From Treponema sp. OMZ 838 (GTDB taxonomy: Bacteria; Spirochaetota; Spirochaetia; Treponematales; Treponemataceae), in the NCBI RefSeq assembly GCF_000775995.1, contig NZ_CP009227.1, positions 372,001-436,000 of the forward strand: 64,000 bases of DNA, written 5' to 3'. This document shows positions 37,954 through 46,477 of the stretch, piece by piece (position 1 is the stretch's first letter; every line of letters starts with the position of its first letter). The notes under the pieces are model-generated. The model was given only the letters and a program-made list of their open reading frames with translations, was not told the origin of the DNA and ran no database searches. Position numbers and translations under genes: made by a program.

Positions 37954-38994
37954 TTAAAGAATGAGCATGGCATCGCCGTAAGAGAAAAAGCGATATTTTT
38001 TTTCTATTGCATGGCGGTAAGCTGCAAAGATGTTGTCGCGACCGGCAAATGCGGATACCAGCATAACAAGACTCGACTGCGGCGTATGGAAGTTGGTAAG
38101 CAGCGCTCCGGTAAGCCCGAACTGAAAGCCGGGATAGATAAATATATTCGTTGCCCGCATTCCGCGGCTCAACTGCTGCGTATCGGATTTCCATGCGGAT
38201 TCAAGCGTCCGTACCGAAGTGGTGCCGACTGCCAATATGGTTTTACCGCTGCGGTGTGCCGCTTCCACTGTCTCCGCTGTTTCGTCGGAAATAAAAAACT
38301 TTTCGGAGTGCATCGTGTGTTCTTCGACTACTTCCGTCCGCACCGGCAAAAACGTACCAAGCCCGACGTGCAGTGTTACAGCGGTACGCGCTATATGCCG
38401 CTTATCCAGTTCCTGTAAAATCGGCTCCGTAAAGTGGAGTCCGGCGGTAGGCGCCGCAACCGAACCGGTGTTCTGTGCGTATACTGTCTGGTACCGCGCG
38501 GCATCTTCATTTGTGTCGCCGCGCTTGATGTACGGAGGCAGCGGGATATGACCGTTGGCTTCCAGCCAACGGTCATCAATGCAGCGGTCAAAGCGTACAT
38601 ATTTGCAATCAGGTTCCGCTGCATTGGGGGAAGGAGGAGGAATCAGCACGGCACGGGTGCCGTCGTTAAAGGTGTACTCCTTCCCTTCCCGCTGCCGCTT
38701 GGCACGCTTTACAATGGTTTTCCACACAAAGCCTTCGTCGAGCGGCTCAATTAACAAAAACTCAGTCTCGCCGGTACCGGTATGGGCATACAAACGGGCA
38801 TGACGCACTTTTGTATTGTTAAACACCATTAAACAATCAGGCGGTAAAAAATCAGGTAAGTCGGAGAACATCGCATCGGTTAATGCCCCCGTCCGTCTAT
38901 GTAACACAAGCAGCCGGTCATTTCCGCGTTCGGCTGAAGGATATTGCGCAATCAATTCTTTCGGAAGTTCAAAATCGAAATCTTTTGTAAACAT
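37954..38994 (-). CDS. queA: S-adenosylmethionine:tRNA ribosyltransferase-isomerase QueA
   Basis: 346 aa, the usual size. QueA transfers the ribosyl part of S-adenosylmethionine to preQ1-modified tRNA, giving epoxyqueuosine. Conserved: FDFELPKELIAQYP at the N terminus, VFNNTKVRHARL, GSVAAPTAGLHFTEPIL, and TNFHTPQSSLVMLVSAFAG near the C terminus. It has no other queuosine gene beside it. It is transcribed from the repeat-bearing gap toward argR's upstream region. Confidence 0.97.
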   Translation of the reverse strand: MFTKDFDFELPKELIAQYPSAERGNDRLLVLHRRTGALTDAMFSDLPDFLPPDCLMVFNNTKVRHARLYAHTGTGETEFLLIEPLDEGFVWKTIVKRAKRQREGKEYTFNDGTRAVLIPPPSPNAAEPDCKYVRFDRCIDDRWLEANGHIPLPPYIKRGDTNEDAARYQTVYAQNTGSVAAPTAGLHFTEPILQELDKRHIARTAVTLHVGLGTFLPVRTEVVEEHTMHSEKFFISDETAETVEAAHRSGKTILAVGTTSVRTLESAWKSDTQQLSRGMRATNIFIYPGFQFGLTGALLTNFHTPQSSLVMLVSAFAGRDNIFAAYRHAIEKKYRFFSYGDAMLIL

Positions 38995-39045
38995 AAGGCC
39001 TCAAAAACGGAAAGCACTATACCCGAAAACCTCTCCCAGTGACAA

Positions 39046-39207
39046 GGTAACCGCATCAGGTTATCAGGGGAAATGCATCAAGTCGTTTTTTAACAGCCCC
39101 GTGAAAAAATTGATACTATTCGACCAGAGTTGAACCTCGTCGCGGTTCAAATGGTCGCTCAGCCTATTATTCTGCGGAATTTGATCTATCGGTCTGATGT
39201 GTTTACC
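39046..39207. repeat. Nested inverted-repeat element, copy 3
   Basis: Outer arms GGTAACCGCATCAG (39046-39059) and CTGATGTGTTTACC (39194-39207). Inner arms GACCAGAGTTGAACC (39122-39136) and GGTTCAAATGGTC (39144-39156), identical to copy 2. The middle arms are more degenerate (GAAAAAATTGATAC against ATTATTCTGCGG). The right end touches the stop codon of the pseudouridine synthase gene, so it may be its 3' end structure. Confidence 0.8.
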
Positions 39208-40095
39208 TTATCCATTTTTAACGTATAAAAGCCATTCTTTCGGTTCAGGGATTTCAAATTTCAACGGTTCTCCCGTAAATGGGTGATTAAATTCAAGCGT
39301 CCGTGCATGGAGGGCAAGCCGTCCGAAAGGATTGGTCTTTGCTCGATAATTTTCATCTCCGGCAAGGACATACCCTTTCGATGCCAAATGCGCCCGGATT
39401 TGATTCTTTCGTCCCGTTTCAAGGCTTAATTCAAAAAGCGTATGATGCGTTCCGCGTTCAATTATTTTGTAATGAGTTACAGCACTTACCGTCTTAAAGC
39501 GGGCTTTATCATACGGAACAAAACCTCTATTGTGCGCATTGTATGCAATTTCATCGTTAATAGTGCCGCTGTTCTTAATTACGCCGAAAGTGCTCCGCGC
39601 GGCATTTCCCTGCACAGGATTTTCCGCAACAGCACGGTAAATACGCCCCGTTACCAGAGTCTGCCAATGATCCATAATCTTTTTTTGAGCTTTTTCCGTC
39701 ATTGCAAACATCATCACGCCCGATGTTTCTCTATCAAGACGGTGAACGGCAAAGGGTCTATGGGCTTGAGAATATGTTCCTTTTTTGCGCATCATCCGCT
39801 CAAGAACTTCGAGAGCAGTCTGCGCCCTACTTCCCGGATATGGCACGGAAAGCATCCCATCAGGCTTGTAAATCACCGCAAGATCCTCATCTTCATACAG
39901 GACTGTAATTTTTTCCCGTCCGAAATCCCGTTTGTGTTTCTTTTCAAATTTTGTTCCGGCTGTCTTTGTTCCGGCAGTCATAATACGATTATCTTTTTCT
40001 TTCTGTCCGCCTTTTCCGCCGGAACGTGAAAAAGCAAAACGTGTATTGTGTCCTATGGATTCATGGGAAGAAGTTTTATTCATGCCGCTATACAA
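39208..40095 (-). CDS. RluA family pseudouridine synthase
   Basis: Isomerises uridine in rRNA or tRNA. The catalytic Asp lies in HRLDRETSGVMMFA, and the family motifs VLYEDEDLAVIYKP and LETGRKNQIRAHLASKGY are present. There is no S4 domain. Instead the N terminus is a basic stretch (KGGQKEKDNR, KFEKKHKRDFGRE). The start is unsure: TTG at 40095 or ATG at 40083, neither with a strong ribosome binding site. The target nucleotide cannot be told. Confidence 0.88.
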   Translation of the reverse strand: MYSGMNKTSSHESIGHNTRFAFSRSGGKGGQKEKDNRIMTAGTKTAGTKFEKKHKRDFGREKITVLYEDEDLAVIYKPDGMLSVPYPGSRAQTALEVLERMMRKKGTYSQAHRPFAVHRLDRETSGVMMFAMTEKAQKKIMDHWQTLVTGRIYRAVAENPVQGNAARSTFGVIKNSGTINDEIAYNAHNRGFVPYDKARFKTVSAVTHYKIIERGTHHTLFELSLETGRKNQIRAHLASKGYVLAGDENYRAKTNPFGRLALHARTLEFNHPFTGEPLKFEIPEPKEWLLYVKNG

Positions 40096-40248
40096 TCACA
40101 AAAGGCACTGCGTGTACAGGGAACCTATAAAAATTCACCCGATTTTTTAGAGATGCCCTACAGTGAGTACATTCGGAGGCAATGCGTATGCTTGCAATTT
40201 TTTATATCCATTGTTATAATTTCACTATTATAATTCCGGAGGAATTTT

Positions 40249-40665
40249 ATGAAAAGGATATGCCGTTGTTTCATTTTTTGTGTTTTACTGTTCGGAGCAG
40301 TAAGCGTATTTCCGCTTGCAGCCGAATCAAAAGAAGCTGATATATATTATGTCAACACTCAGCTTTTGAAGATATTTTCCCACCCAAAAGGGTACTATGT
40401 TATCTATCGGCGAGCGGGATTAGAGACCGGAGAGGCGTTTATCCCGTTCACATGGTTCAGCCCAAAAGAAAACAAGGCGGATATTTCATTTATCAATACC
40501 CGTATTAATCCGTACCTGTCTTTCTTTATCCGTGACGGAAAATGTGAATATGTGAGAATTTCTACCCCGAAAGATATAGGATCTCAAATATGGGGTATAT
40601 TGCCGAATCCTCAACAATATAATGATAAATTTGACGGAGTAGAATCGCTCGCACTTGAGTTCTAA
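40249..40665 (+). CDS. Small exported protein of unknown function
   Basis: 138 aa with a clear signal peptide (CFIFCVLLFGAVSVFPLAAE, cleavage probably after the Ala-Ala) and a beta-rich remainder. GGAGGAA precedes the ATG by 6 bases. No known domain is recognised. It stands alone between an oppositely read pseudouridine synthase gene and hairpins, and may be treponeme specific. Confidence 0.7.
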   Translation: MKRICRCFIFCVLLFGAVSVFPLAAESKEADIYYVNTQLLKIFSHPKGYYVIYRRAGLETGEAFIPFTWFSPKENKADISFINTRINPYLSFFIRDGKCEYVRISTPKDIGSQIWGILPNPQQYNDKFDGVESLALEF

Positions 40666-40688
40666 TCCGTATCAAAAATAGACGGGGG

Positions 40689-40766
40689 CCTCTAAAAATC
40701 TAACCGAGTTTTTGGAGGTACCCAGGCATAAGGAGCTCTAAAAATGTGATTGATTTTCAGAGCTCC
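40689..40766. repeat. Two adjacent CTCTAAAAA hairpins upstream of nrnA
   Basis: CCTCTAAAAA (40689-40698) / TTTTTGGAGG (40709-40718) with a loop containing TCTAACCGAG, then GGAGCTCTAAAAAT (40732-40745) / ATTTTCAGAGCTCC (40753-40766). The first carries TAAAAATCTAACCGA, also present at the left end of the insertion sequence at 41818-41832. They probably terminate the small exported protein gene. Confidence 0.65.
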
Positions 40767-40815
40767 CCATCGGCTTGAGACTATATGCCTATCTTCCATT
40801 TAAACTAGGTTATTC

Positions 40816-41829
40816 ATGGCTAATATTATTACACCTGCCGTTCCACAGAAATTAATCGATTTTTTACATTCATACCCGATGTTCCTCATAGCCGGTCATA
40901 AAGAACCCGATGGAGATTGCATCGGAAGCAGTATTGCGATGTCCCTTTTCTTACAACGGTTGGGAAAAAAAACGCAGTTACTTTCTGCCGGACCATTTCA
41001 ACGGCCGGAAATTCGGATGTATGAACCGCTTTTTTCTGCACAGGTACCGGAAGCGCTCATCAAACGCCCTGAGAACACAGGGGTTATCATCGTTGACTGT
41101 TCGGGAATAGACCGGACGGGCGACATTGCCGAACAATTAAAAAACTTTCCTTCAATTTGCATTGATCATCACGCTACCAATACGACAAACGAAGCCGGCT
41201 CTCTTGTATATGCAGATGCCCCTTCAACAACATTTATCATCCAAACGATTATCGAAGCGATGACGGGCTCCGTAACACGAGAGGAAGCGGAGATGCTGTT
41301 TTTCGGACTTTGTACCGACACGGGTTTTTTCCGTCACTTGGATGAACGGAGCGGCGAGGTATTTGCTCATACTGCGCGGCTCGTACAGGCAGGAGCAAAC
41401 CCGAAATACACCTTTGCAACGATTAACGGCGGTAAGTCATTCGGGTCGCGGACACTTATCTCGCGCGTATTAGCCCGTATGAAGCCGTATTATGACGGAA
41501 GGCTCATCGTTTCGTATGAAACGTATCAAGATAAACAAGAAATCGGCATCGAAAACAGGGATTCCGATATGGCATATCAGCTTATCCAGGGCATTGCAGG
41601 GGTAAAAGCAATTTGCATTGTACGGCAGGATACCGAAACACATTGCAGCGTCGGGTTCCGCTCTCTCGATACTGTTGATGTCAGTATTATTGCCTCTTCC
41701 TTCGGCGGCGGCGGGCATAAGCAGGCCGCGGGACTTTATATAGAAGGAATTGCCGAACAACTCATACCGAAGTTTGTTGCAGCGTTTGCCCCTCAGTTTC
41801 AAGACGTATTTACTCACGTAAAAATCTAA
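40816..41829 (+). CDS. nrnA: DHH family oligoribonuclease / pAp phosphatase (NrnA-like)
   Basis: 337 aa. Degrades short oligonucleotides and dephosphorylates pAp. The DHH domain has GHKEPDGDCIGSS, IIVDCSG, CIDHHATNTT and CTDTGFFRH as metal ligands, and the DHHA1 domain has GGGHKQAAG. The last codons (HVKI and the stop TAA at 41827-41829) lie inside the terminal inverted repeat of the insertion sequence. The original C terminus has thus been replaced by a few foreign residues, downstream of the conserved core. Confidence 0.92.
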   Translation: MANIITPAVPQKLIDFLHSYPMFLIAGHKEPDGDCIGSSIAMSLFLQRLGKKTQLLSAGPFQRPEIRMYEPLFSAQVPEALIKRPENTGVIIVDCSGIDRTGDIAEQLKNFPSICIDHHATNTTNEAGSLVYADAPSTTFIIQTIIEAMTGSVTREEAEMLFFGLCTDTGFFRHLDERSGEVFAHTARLVQAGANPKYTFATINGGKSFGSRTLISRVLARMKPYYDGRLIVSYETYQDKQEIGIENRDSDMAYQLIQGIAGVKAICIVRQDTETHCSVGFRSLDTVDVSIIASSFGGGGHKQAAGLYIEGIAEQLIPKFVAAFAPQFQDVFTHVKI

Positions 41830-43154
41830 CCGAAAGGCTTCCGGTTACTCAAGTAAAAATCTAACCATAGCACTCTATGTCCAAGGCTGGGCCATAGAGA
41901 TAAGTTTACGCTGCAAGTATTGCGTTGTTTCAAGCAGCTGTTGTAAATCCAAGTTGTTCTTCCTGCGGCACAGCTCAGCTTTTACCGCCTCGCTTACATC
42001 AGAGCTTTCCATCAGCCTGCAATACGGCGTCTTTGCCGTATCATATTTTTTTATGACCTTTGCGTCTATCCGTTTTTTTGAAATAATTTTCATCGAAGGA
42101 AAAAAGAAATTGACGAGTGCATTGTACTGCTGATAAAGGTCAGCCATAACCATGCGTGCCGCTTCTCCCTCAAAGCGATAGTAACCGACGATGCGTCTTA
42201 CGACACTGTCATTTTTCTGTTCAACAAAACAATTATCATTCTTTTTATATGATCTGCTCCGAGTGAAAATAACTTCATTACTTTTACACCATTGCAACAG
42301 CTGTGTATTTTTGAACTCACTTCCGTTGTCGCTATCAATACCTTTCATCTGAAAGGGGAGCTTCTCTTTCACATCTTCTATTGCTTCTTTTACCCAACGA
42401 TGAGCTTTGTTTAAAAGGGCTCGGTTTTCTGTCCAGCCGGAATGAACATCGGTAAGGGTAAGCGTGCAAATATACTGTCCTTGGGTACTTATGCCGCAGT
42501 TGGCGACGGTGTCAACCTCAAAAAAACCCGGCTTACGTTCATCCCAATCGAAAAAGGTGCGGATTGGAATGAGCTTATTAAGATTCTTTGCCGGTCGTGT
42601 TGTTGAAATACCGCGGATGGAATGTTTTGGGATTTCCGGTTTGAGAATCCTGCCGACTGTCGCGCTTGATATGCGGGCGAGTTTTGCTTTCAGTTTTTCA
42701 TCATAGCCGAACTTTTGAGCAGAGTAATCGATATTATCCCGAATGAACGGCACGAGCCGTTTTGAACACAGATACATCGAAAAAATCCACAGCCGGATGA
42801 CTTCTTGTTGTACGTCTTGACCGTAGTATTTTTCATAGTTCCGCTTTTTGCGTGTCTTTGTAATGACCTGTACGCTCTGTCTTGCGACATTGTTAAAGTG
42901 CGTGACCTTTACGTATGCACTGTTTTTCAGAACGTGAAGGGCATACTTTCGATTGTAACCGGTTGTTGCGATAAACTCATCGATTATTTTCGTCTTGTTC
43001 TTTTTGCTTGCCGTACAGTAACGCTTCGCCGTCTCTTCGGTTAATTTCTTTTTCGTTTTCATGTCTAACCCCATTGCGCCCTTCCTTTGGGCTTCTATTT
43101 TGAGTTAGATTTTTACGTGATGCACCGCTTCTTTTTCGGTTAGATTTAACGTGA
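41814..43154. mobile_element. Complete insertion sequence of about 1.34 kb
   Basis: The left end TCACGTAAAAATCTAACCG (41814-41832) is matched in inverted orientation by CGGTTAGATTTAACGTGA (43137-43154), with a one-base indel. A second inner pair is GTAAAAATCTAACC (41853-41866) and GTTAGATTTTTACGTGA (43104-43120), so each end has two subsites. One DDE transposase fills the interior. No convincing target duplication could be seen. It has inserted at the 3' end of nrnA and lies about 15 bp before the rpmB promoter. Confidence 0.85.
41875..43062 (-). CDS. DDE (rve-type integrase core) transposase
   Basis: About 395 aa from MKTKKKLTEETA at 43062 (an in-frame start at 43074 is less likely). N-terminal helix-turn-helix-like region (FIATTGYNRKYALHVLKN), then an RNase H-like core with the triad Asp in FFEVDTVANCG, Asp in IDSDNGSEF and Glu in NCFVEQKNDSVVRR. 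The C terminus is basic. The family (ISNCY-like or another DDE group) cannot be fixed by eye. The frame is intact, so the element may be active. Confidence 0.88.
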   Translation of the reverse strand: MKTKKKLTEETAKRYCTASKKNKTKIIDEFIATTGYNRKYALHVLKNSAYVKVTHFNNVARQSVQVITKTRKKRNYEKYYGQDVQQEVIRLWIFSMYLCSKRLVPFIRDNIDYSAQKFGYDEKLKAKLARISSATVGRILKPEIPKHSIRGISTTRPAKNLNKLIPIRTFFDWDERKPGFFEVDTVANCGISTQGQYICTLTLTDVHSGWTENRALLNKAHRWVKEAIEDVKEKLPFQMKGIDSDNGSEFKNTQLLQWCKSNEVIFTRSRSYKKNDNCFVEQKNDSVVRRIVGYYRFEGEAARMVMADLYQQYNALVNFFFPSMKIISKKRIDAKVIKKYDTAKTPYCRLMESSDVSEAVKAELCRRKNNLDLQQLLETTQYLQRKLISMAQPWT

Positions 43155-43168
43155 TGCAATGCGCAAGA

Positions 43169-43197
43169 TTGACATAACATTCGTTTTACAGTATACT
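43169..43197 (+). promoter_or_regulatory. Promoter of rpmB
   Basis: TTGACA (43169-43174), 17 bp, TATACT (43192-43197), a near-perfect sigma-70 promoter that starts 14 bp beyond the right end of the insertion sequence. Transcription should begin at about 43204, leaving a 48-base leader with AAGGAAGG before the ATG. Confidence 0.85.
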
Positions 43198-43251
43198 ATC
43201 CTGCGTTTTATTTTGAATGCTGATAATAGATAAAGCTAAGGAAGGTGAACT

Positions 43252-43443
43252 ATGGCACGCAGATGCGATATTTGTGGAAAAGGGCCGATGAGCGGTAATA
43301 CGGTTAGTAAATCGATGAATCACCAACGCCGCGTATGGCGCCCCAACCTTATCGACGTAAAAACGGAAATTGACGGAAGAACGTTGACCCTGAAACTGTG
43401 TTCCCGCTGCTTAAAGAGCAACTATGTTGTTAAGAAAGTCTAA
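43252..43443 (+). CDS. rpmB: 50S ribosomal protein L28
   Basis: 63 aa. N terminus ARRCDICGKGPMSGNTVSKS with a CxxC, and a second CSRC near the end, make a zinc-binding C-plus form. HQRRVWRPNL is the family core. It has its own promoter and terminator and thus forms a single-gene unit. Confidence 0.96.
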   Translation: MARRCDICGKGPMSGNTVSKSMNHQRRVWRPNLIDVKTEIDGRTLTLKLCSRCLKSNYVVKKV

Positions 43444-43465
43444 GCATCCGTTTTTTATTCTTATT

Positions 43466-43497
43466 AAAAAGAGTCCTCAGTAAGGACTCTTTTTTTA
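43466..43497 (+). terminator. Rho-independent terminator of rpmB
   Basis: AAAAAGAGTCCT (43466-43477) pairs with AGGACTCTTTTT (43483-43494), loop CAGTA, followed by more T to 43497. A classical strong terminator. Confidence 0.93.
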
Positions 43498-43542
43498 TAT
43501 CCGCCCTATATTCCAATGAAAAAACTACCTGAGGTATAAAGA

Positions 43543-44199
43543 ATGATACGGTATACACATAAAAAAATAGTATGCATTTCGATTTTGCTGAGTACCTTGC
43601 TTTTGTCCACACCGGTTCAACTGATAGCCCATCCGCACCTCTTCATTTCTACTCAAACCGAGTTTGTAGTAAATGACGGGAAAATTCAGGGCGCGTATGA
43701 AACATGGACGTTTGACCGGTTTTTCAGTGCGGATATTATTCAGGGCTATGATCTGAACCGAGACGGTCTGTTTGATAAAACTGAAACAAAAGATGTCTAT
43801 GACAATGCTTTTATCAATACTAAAAACTACTCGTATTTTACCTTTATCCGGCAGGGAGATAAGCGCCATAGCCCCGAAAAGGTGAGAGATTTTTCCGTAT
43901 GGCAAAAAGACGGCATTGCTTCGTATCGATTTTATGTCGATTTGTCAAAATACAGCGGTGATTTTTATTTTGCCGTATACGATTACAGCTTTTTCTGTGA
44001 TTTCCGGTATGATGAAAAATCTCCGGTACTCTTTCGCGGGTCTTTCGGTAAAACGGCTCCAAGATATACGATTGCCGAAAACAAAAAATATCCTGTGTAC
44101 TACGACCCTTTCGATACCGCCGATATGACAACCATGTATGATTCGTGGAAACCGGGATTGCAAACGTATTACCCGAAAGAAATTCATATTACCTACTAA
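43543..44199 (+). CDS. DUF1007 family exported protein
   Basis: 218 aa with a signal peptide (CISILLSTLLLSTPVQLIA) followed at once by HPHLFISTQTEFVV, the start of the DUF1007 domain. WTFDRFFSADIIQGYDLNRDG is also typical. Such proteins are encoded beside NicO/RcnA-type nickel or cobalt exporters and are thought to be periplasmic partners. Here the exporter gene begins 10 bp later. The early His-Pro-His may bind metal (inference). Confidence 0.88.
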   Translation: MIRYTHKKIVCISILLSTLLLSTPVQLIAHPHLFISTQTEFVVNDGKIQGAYETWTFDRFFSADIIQGYDLNRDGLFDKTETKDVYDNAFINTKNYSYFTFIRQGDKRHSPEKVRDFSVWQKDGIASYRFYVDLSKYSGDFYFAVYDYSFFCDFRYDEKSPVLFRGSFGKTAPRYTIAENKKYPVYYDPFDTADMTTMYDSWKPGLQTYYPKEIHITY

Positions 44200-44209
44200 G
44201 GAACACCGA

Positions 44210-45178
44210 ATGCGATACGGAGTTATCTTGTTTGTATTTTGTATTATAACCGGCGCTCTCTGGGCAAACCCCTTTACCGGCAAAAAAAATACGCCTGCTC
44301 CCGTCCGCGCGGAGAAACCGGCTGATTTTATTGTAAACCGGCAAGCACAGCTGCATACAAAGCTCGGCGACTCCATCTATGAGTGGACACAGACACATTC
44401 GGCACAAGCATTTTGGACAATTATCGGACTCGCCTTCTTTTATGGAGTTATGCATGCACTGGGACCGGGACACCGGAAAACGCTGGTGTTCTCATTTTAT
44501 CTGACGAGAAAAGCTCCCGTGTGGGAGCCCGCTGTAACAAGCCTCACCTTAGCGGGGCTGCACGGCATAACCAGCCTCTTGTTACTGTTAATCTTCCGCA
44601 ATGTGAGCGGCGCGTTATCCGCACATACCGACTCCGCGGCAATTTACCTTGAAGGTTTTTCCTTTATTCTGCTGCTGCTGCTTTCCGGAGCCTCTATCCT
44701 GCATCTGTTGTCCGACGCATTCTCCAATCGGTTTCCCCGGCTTCGTTTCAGCCGCCGCTCACTCGCACCCGGGCAAAGCAGCAAACCGGCATACAATACC
44801 GGCAGCTACGGTTCCGCACGGTATAAAAACTACCGCCCACAGCGCCGCACAGCCGGAAATATACAATGGGGTGCTTTTTTGCTCAGCGGTATGTATCCAT
44901 GCCCCGCAGCCTTACTCGTACTGGTACTGGTTTCTACATTGGATGCGGCGGGTATCGGTATCATTGCGGTTATCGGTATATCGGCAGGCATGGCAATTCC
45001 CATCACCGTTGCAGCATACCTCGCATGGACGGGACGGCAGCGGCTGTTTAAGCGAATCGGCAAAACGCAAAAATATGCCGAAACCGCCGCATTAGTGCTC
45101 TCACTGGCGGCTTACAGCGCCATCTTTATCTTTTCGTTTATCGCAGTACTGCCTTTCATCAAAAGCGTGATAGGGTAA
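44210..45178 (+). CDS. NicO family nickel/cobalt transporter (RcnA-like)
   Basis: 322 aa from MRYGVILF at 44210, with AAGGA upstream. A signal-like first segment, a short periplasmic stretch, then about six helices. HALGPGHRKTLVFSFYL in the first core helix and GLHGITSLLLL in the next are the paired histidine motifs of the NicO family. A cytoplasmic loop rich in Ser/Arg/Tyr lies at about 180-225. The role is probably efflux or uptake of Ni2+/Co2+. It is cotranscribed with DUF1007 and followed 4 bp later by the AraC gene. Confidence 0.88.
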   Translation: MRYGVILFVFCIITGALWANPFTGKKNTPAPVRAEKPADFIVNRQAQLHTKLGDSIYEWTQTHSAQAFWTIIGLAFFYGVMHALGPGHRKTLVFSFYLTRKAPVWEPAVTSLTLAGLHGITSLLLLLIFRNVSGALSAHTDSAAIYLEGFSFILLLLLSGASILHLLSDAFSNRFPRLRFSRRSLAPGQSSKPAYNTGSYGSARYKNYRPQRRTAGNIQWGAFLLSGMYPCPAALLVLVLVSTLDAAGIGIIAVIGISAGMAIPITVAAYLAWTGRQRLFKRIGKTQKYAETAALVLSLAAYSAIFIFSFIAVLPFIKSVIG

Positions 45179-45182
45179 CTCA

Positions 45183-46154
45183 ATGGACTACCTAAACCAC
45201 CTCTACGGCAGAGATATAAAAACCGTAAAAAAATTACAGCACGGAACAGTGCATACCGTCAAAACACGGAATGGAATGTGCTACGTTACATCGTATCGTA
45301 TTTTCCCCGGTGTGAATGTTATGTTTAACGACATCCATACCGATACATTATGTCCACCTTCCGCTGCGGCTCTGCTCAATAACAATATCAAGCAATACGA
45401 ACTGAACCATTGCAGAGAAGGTGCATTTGAATCGATATTAAAAGACGGAACACAAGTCAGCATGAATGCCGGTGACTTTGCAATCAATCCTTTAGAAAAT
45501 TGTTCGCAGCATTCTCGGTTTCCGATACGGCACTATCACGGTATCAGCATTTATATTATTCCGGCGGAATTAGGAGAAGAAGCCCGCACCTTGCAGCAGT
45601 ATTTTTGTATCGATTACGGAATCATTTTAGAACACCTGTGTAAAAACGGAACCCTCTTTTTGAAACGAGCAACCCCCGAACTTGATCATATATTTCACGA
45701 AATGTATCACGTGCCGGAAGAAATTGCCGTTCCGTATCTAAAAATAAAAATACAGGAATTGTTTTTGTATTTAAGCATATTAAAAAGCGGCATCGATTTT
45801 ACCGACCGTGAATACGCGCAAAAAACCAATCGGGAAATTATCAAACGCCTCCATCAGTTTGTCATAAAAAACTCAAATAAAAACTACAGTTATGCGCAGC
45901 TTTCCGCCGTCTTTCATATTAAAACGACAACAATGAAAACCTGCTATAAATCGGTTTATGGAACAACCATTCACGAAACGGTCAAAAAAGCGCGGCTTCA
46001 AAAAGCAATCGATCTTCTTAAAAACTCCTCCGCAAACATTATGGAAATTGCTTTGGAAATCGGCTACTCAAGTCATGCAAAATTTTCGGAAGCCTTTAAG
46101 CAGACCTATAACTTGCGGCCGAGCGAATATAAAAAATTAATTCGGCAGCTCTAA
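45183..46154 (+). CDS. AraC family transcriptional regulator
   Basis: 323 aa. The N-terminal part (about 1-200) is a ligand-binding region without clear relatives. The C-terminal 100 residues hold two helix-turn-helix motifs (YAQLSAVFHIKTTTMKTCYK and NIMEIALEIGYSSHAKFSEA) and end in YNLRPSEYKK, the AraC signature. Type and context recall PchR/YbtA-like regulators of metal-chelate uptake. It is translationally linked to the NicO gene and lies before the ECF importer operon, which it may control. Confidence 0.9.
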   Translation: MDYLNHLYGRDIKTVKKLQHGTVHTVKTRNGMCYVTSYRIFPGVNVMFNDIHTDTLCPPSAAALLNNNIKQYELNHCREGAFESILKDGTQVSMNAGDFAINPLENCSQHSRFPIRHYHGISIYIIPAELGEEARTLQQYFCIDYGIILEHLCKNGTLFLKRATPELDHIFHEMYHVPEEIAVPYLKIKIQELFLYLSILKSGIDFTDREYAQKTNREIIKRLHQFVIKNSNKNYSYAQLSAVFHIKTTTMKTCYKSVYGTTIHETVKKARLQKAIDLLKNSSANIMEIALEIGYSSHAKFSEAFKQTYNLRPSEYKKLIRQL

Positions 46155-46196
46155 AAAGATACTCGCTTTTTAAAATAGCATCATTATATGGGCGTT

Positions 46197-46375
46197 GCCG
46201 GTACCTTGCTCTAAAACAACTGCTTGCAAGGTACCGGCCGCTCTGTACGGGGCTATCGGTACAACCGTGCAGAGATTGCTGCACGGTTGTGTACAATTTT
46301 GTACATTTTGAAAAATGTACAAAATTCCCCTCCCGCCGCTAACGCTGTTTGGAACCGCTGCCGTCCGTGGCGGTG
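46197..46375. repeat. Array of perfect hairpins between araC and the ECF importer
   Basis: GCCGGTACCTTG (46197-46208) / CAAGGTACCGGC (46227-46238), ACAACCGTGCAG (46261-46272) / CTGCACGGTTGT (46279-46290), AATTTTGTACATTTT (46295-46309) / AAAATGTACAAAATT (46312-46326), and a short one with apex GTCCGT at 46363-46368. The first three are perfect 12-15 bp stems. The rest of this 323-bp gap holds the importer leader, with TACCTGGAGG before the ATG at 46478. Confidence 0.8.
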
Positions 46376-46477
46376 CTGACGGGCTTCTTTATCCGACTTA
46401 TTTGGTACAACTTGTCCGATTCGGAAAGAACAATAATGTAAACCGATGGTAATATCTTCCTACCTGGAGGTATTATT

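Noticed and set aside
41814-43154. Integron-like core sites (RYYYAAC ... GTTRRRY), since ATCTAAC and GTTAGAT recur
   Set aside because: They are the terminal repeats of the insertion sequence and relatives in hairpins; there is no integrase gene and no cassette array in the window.
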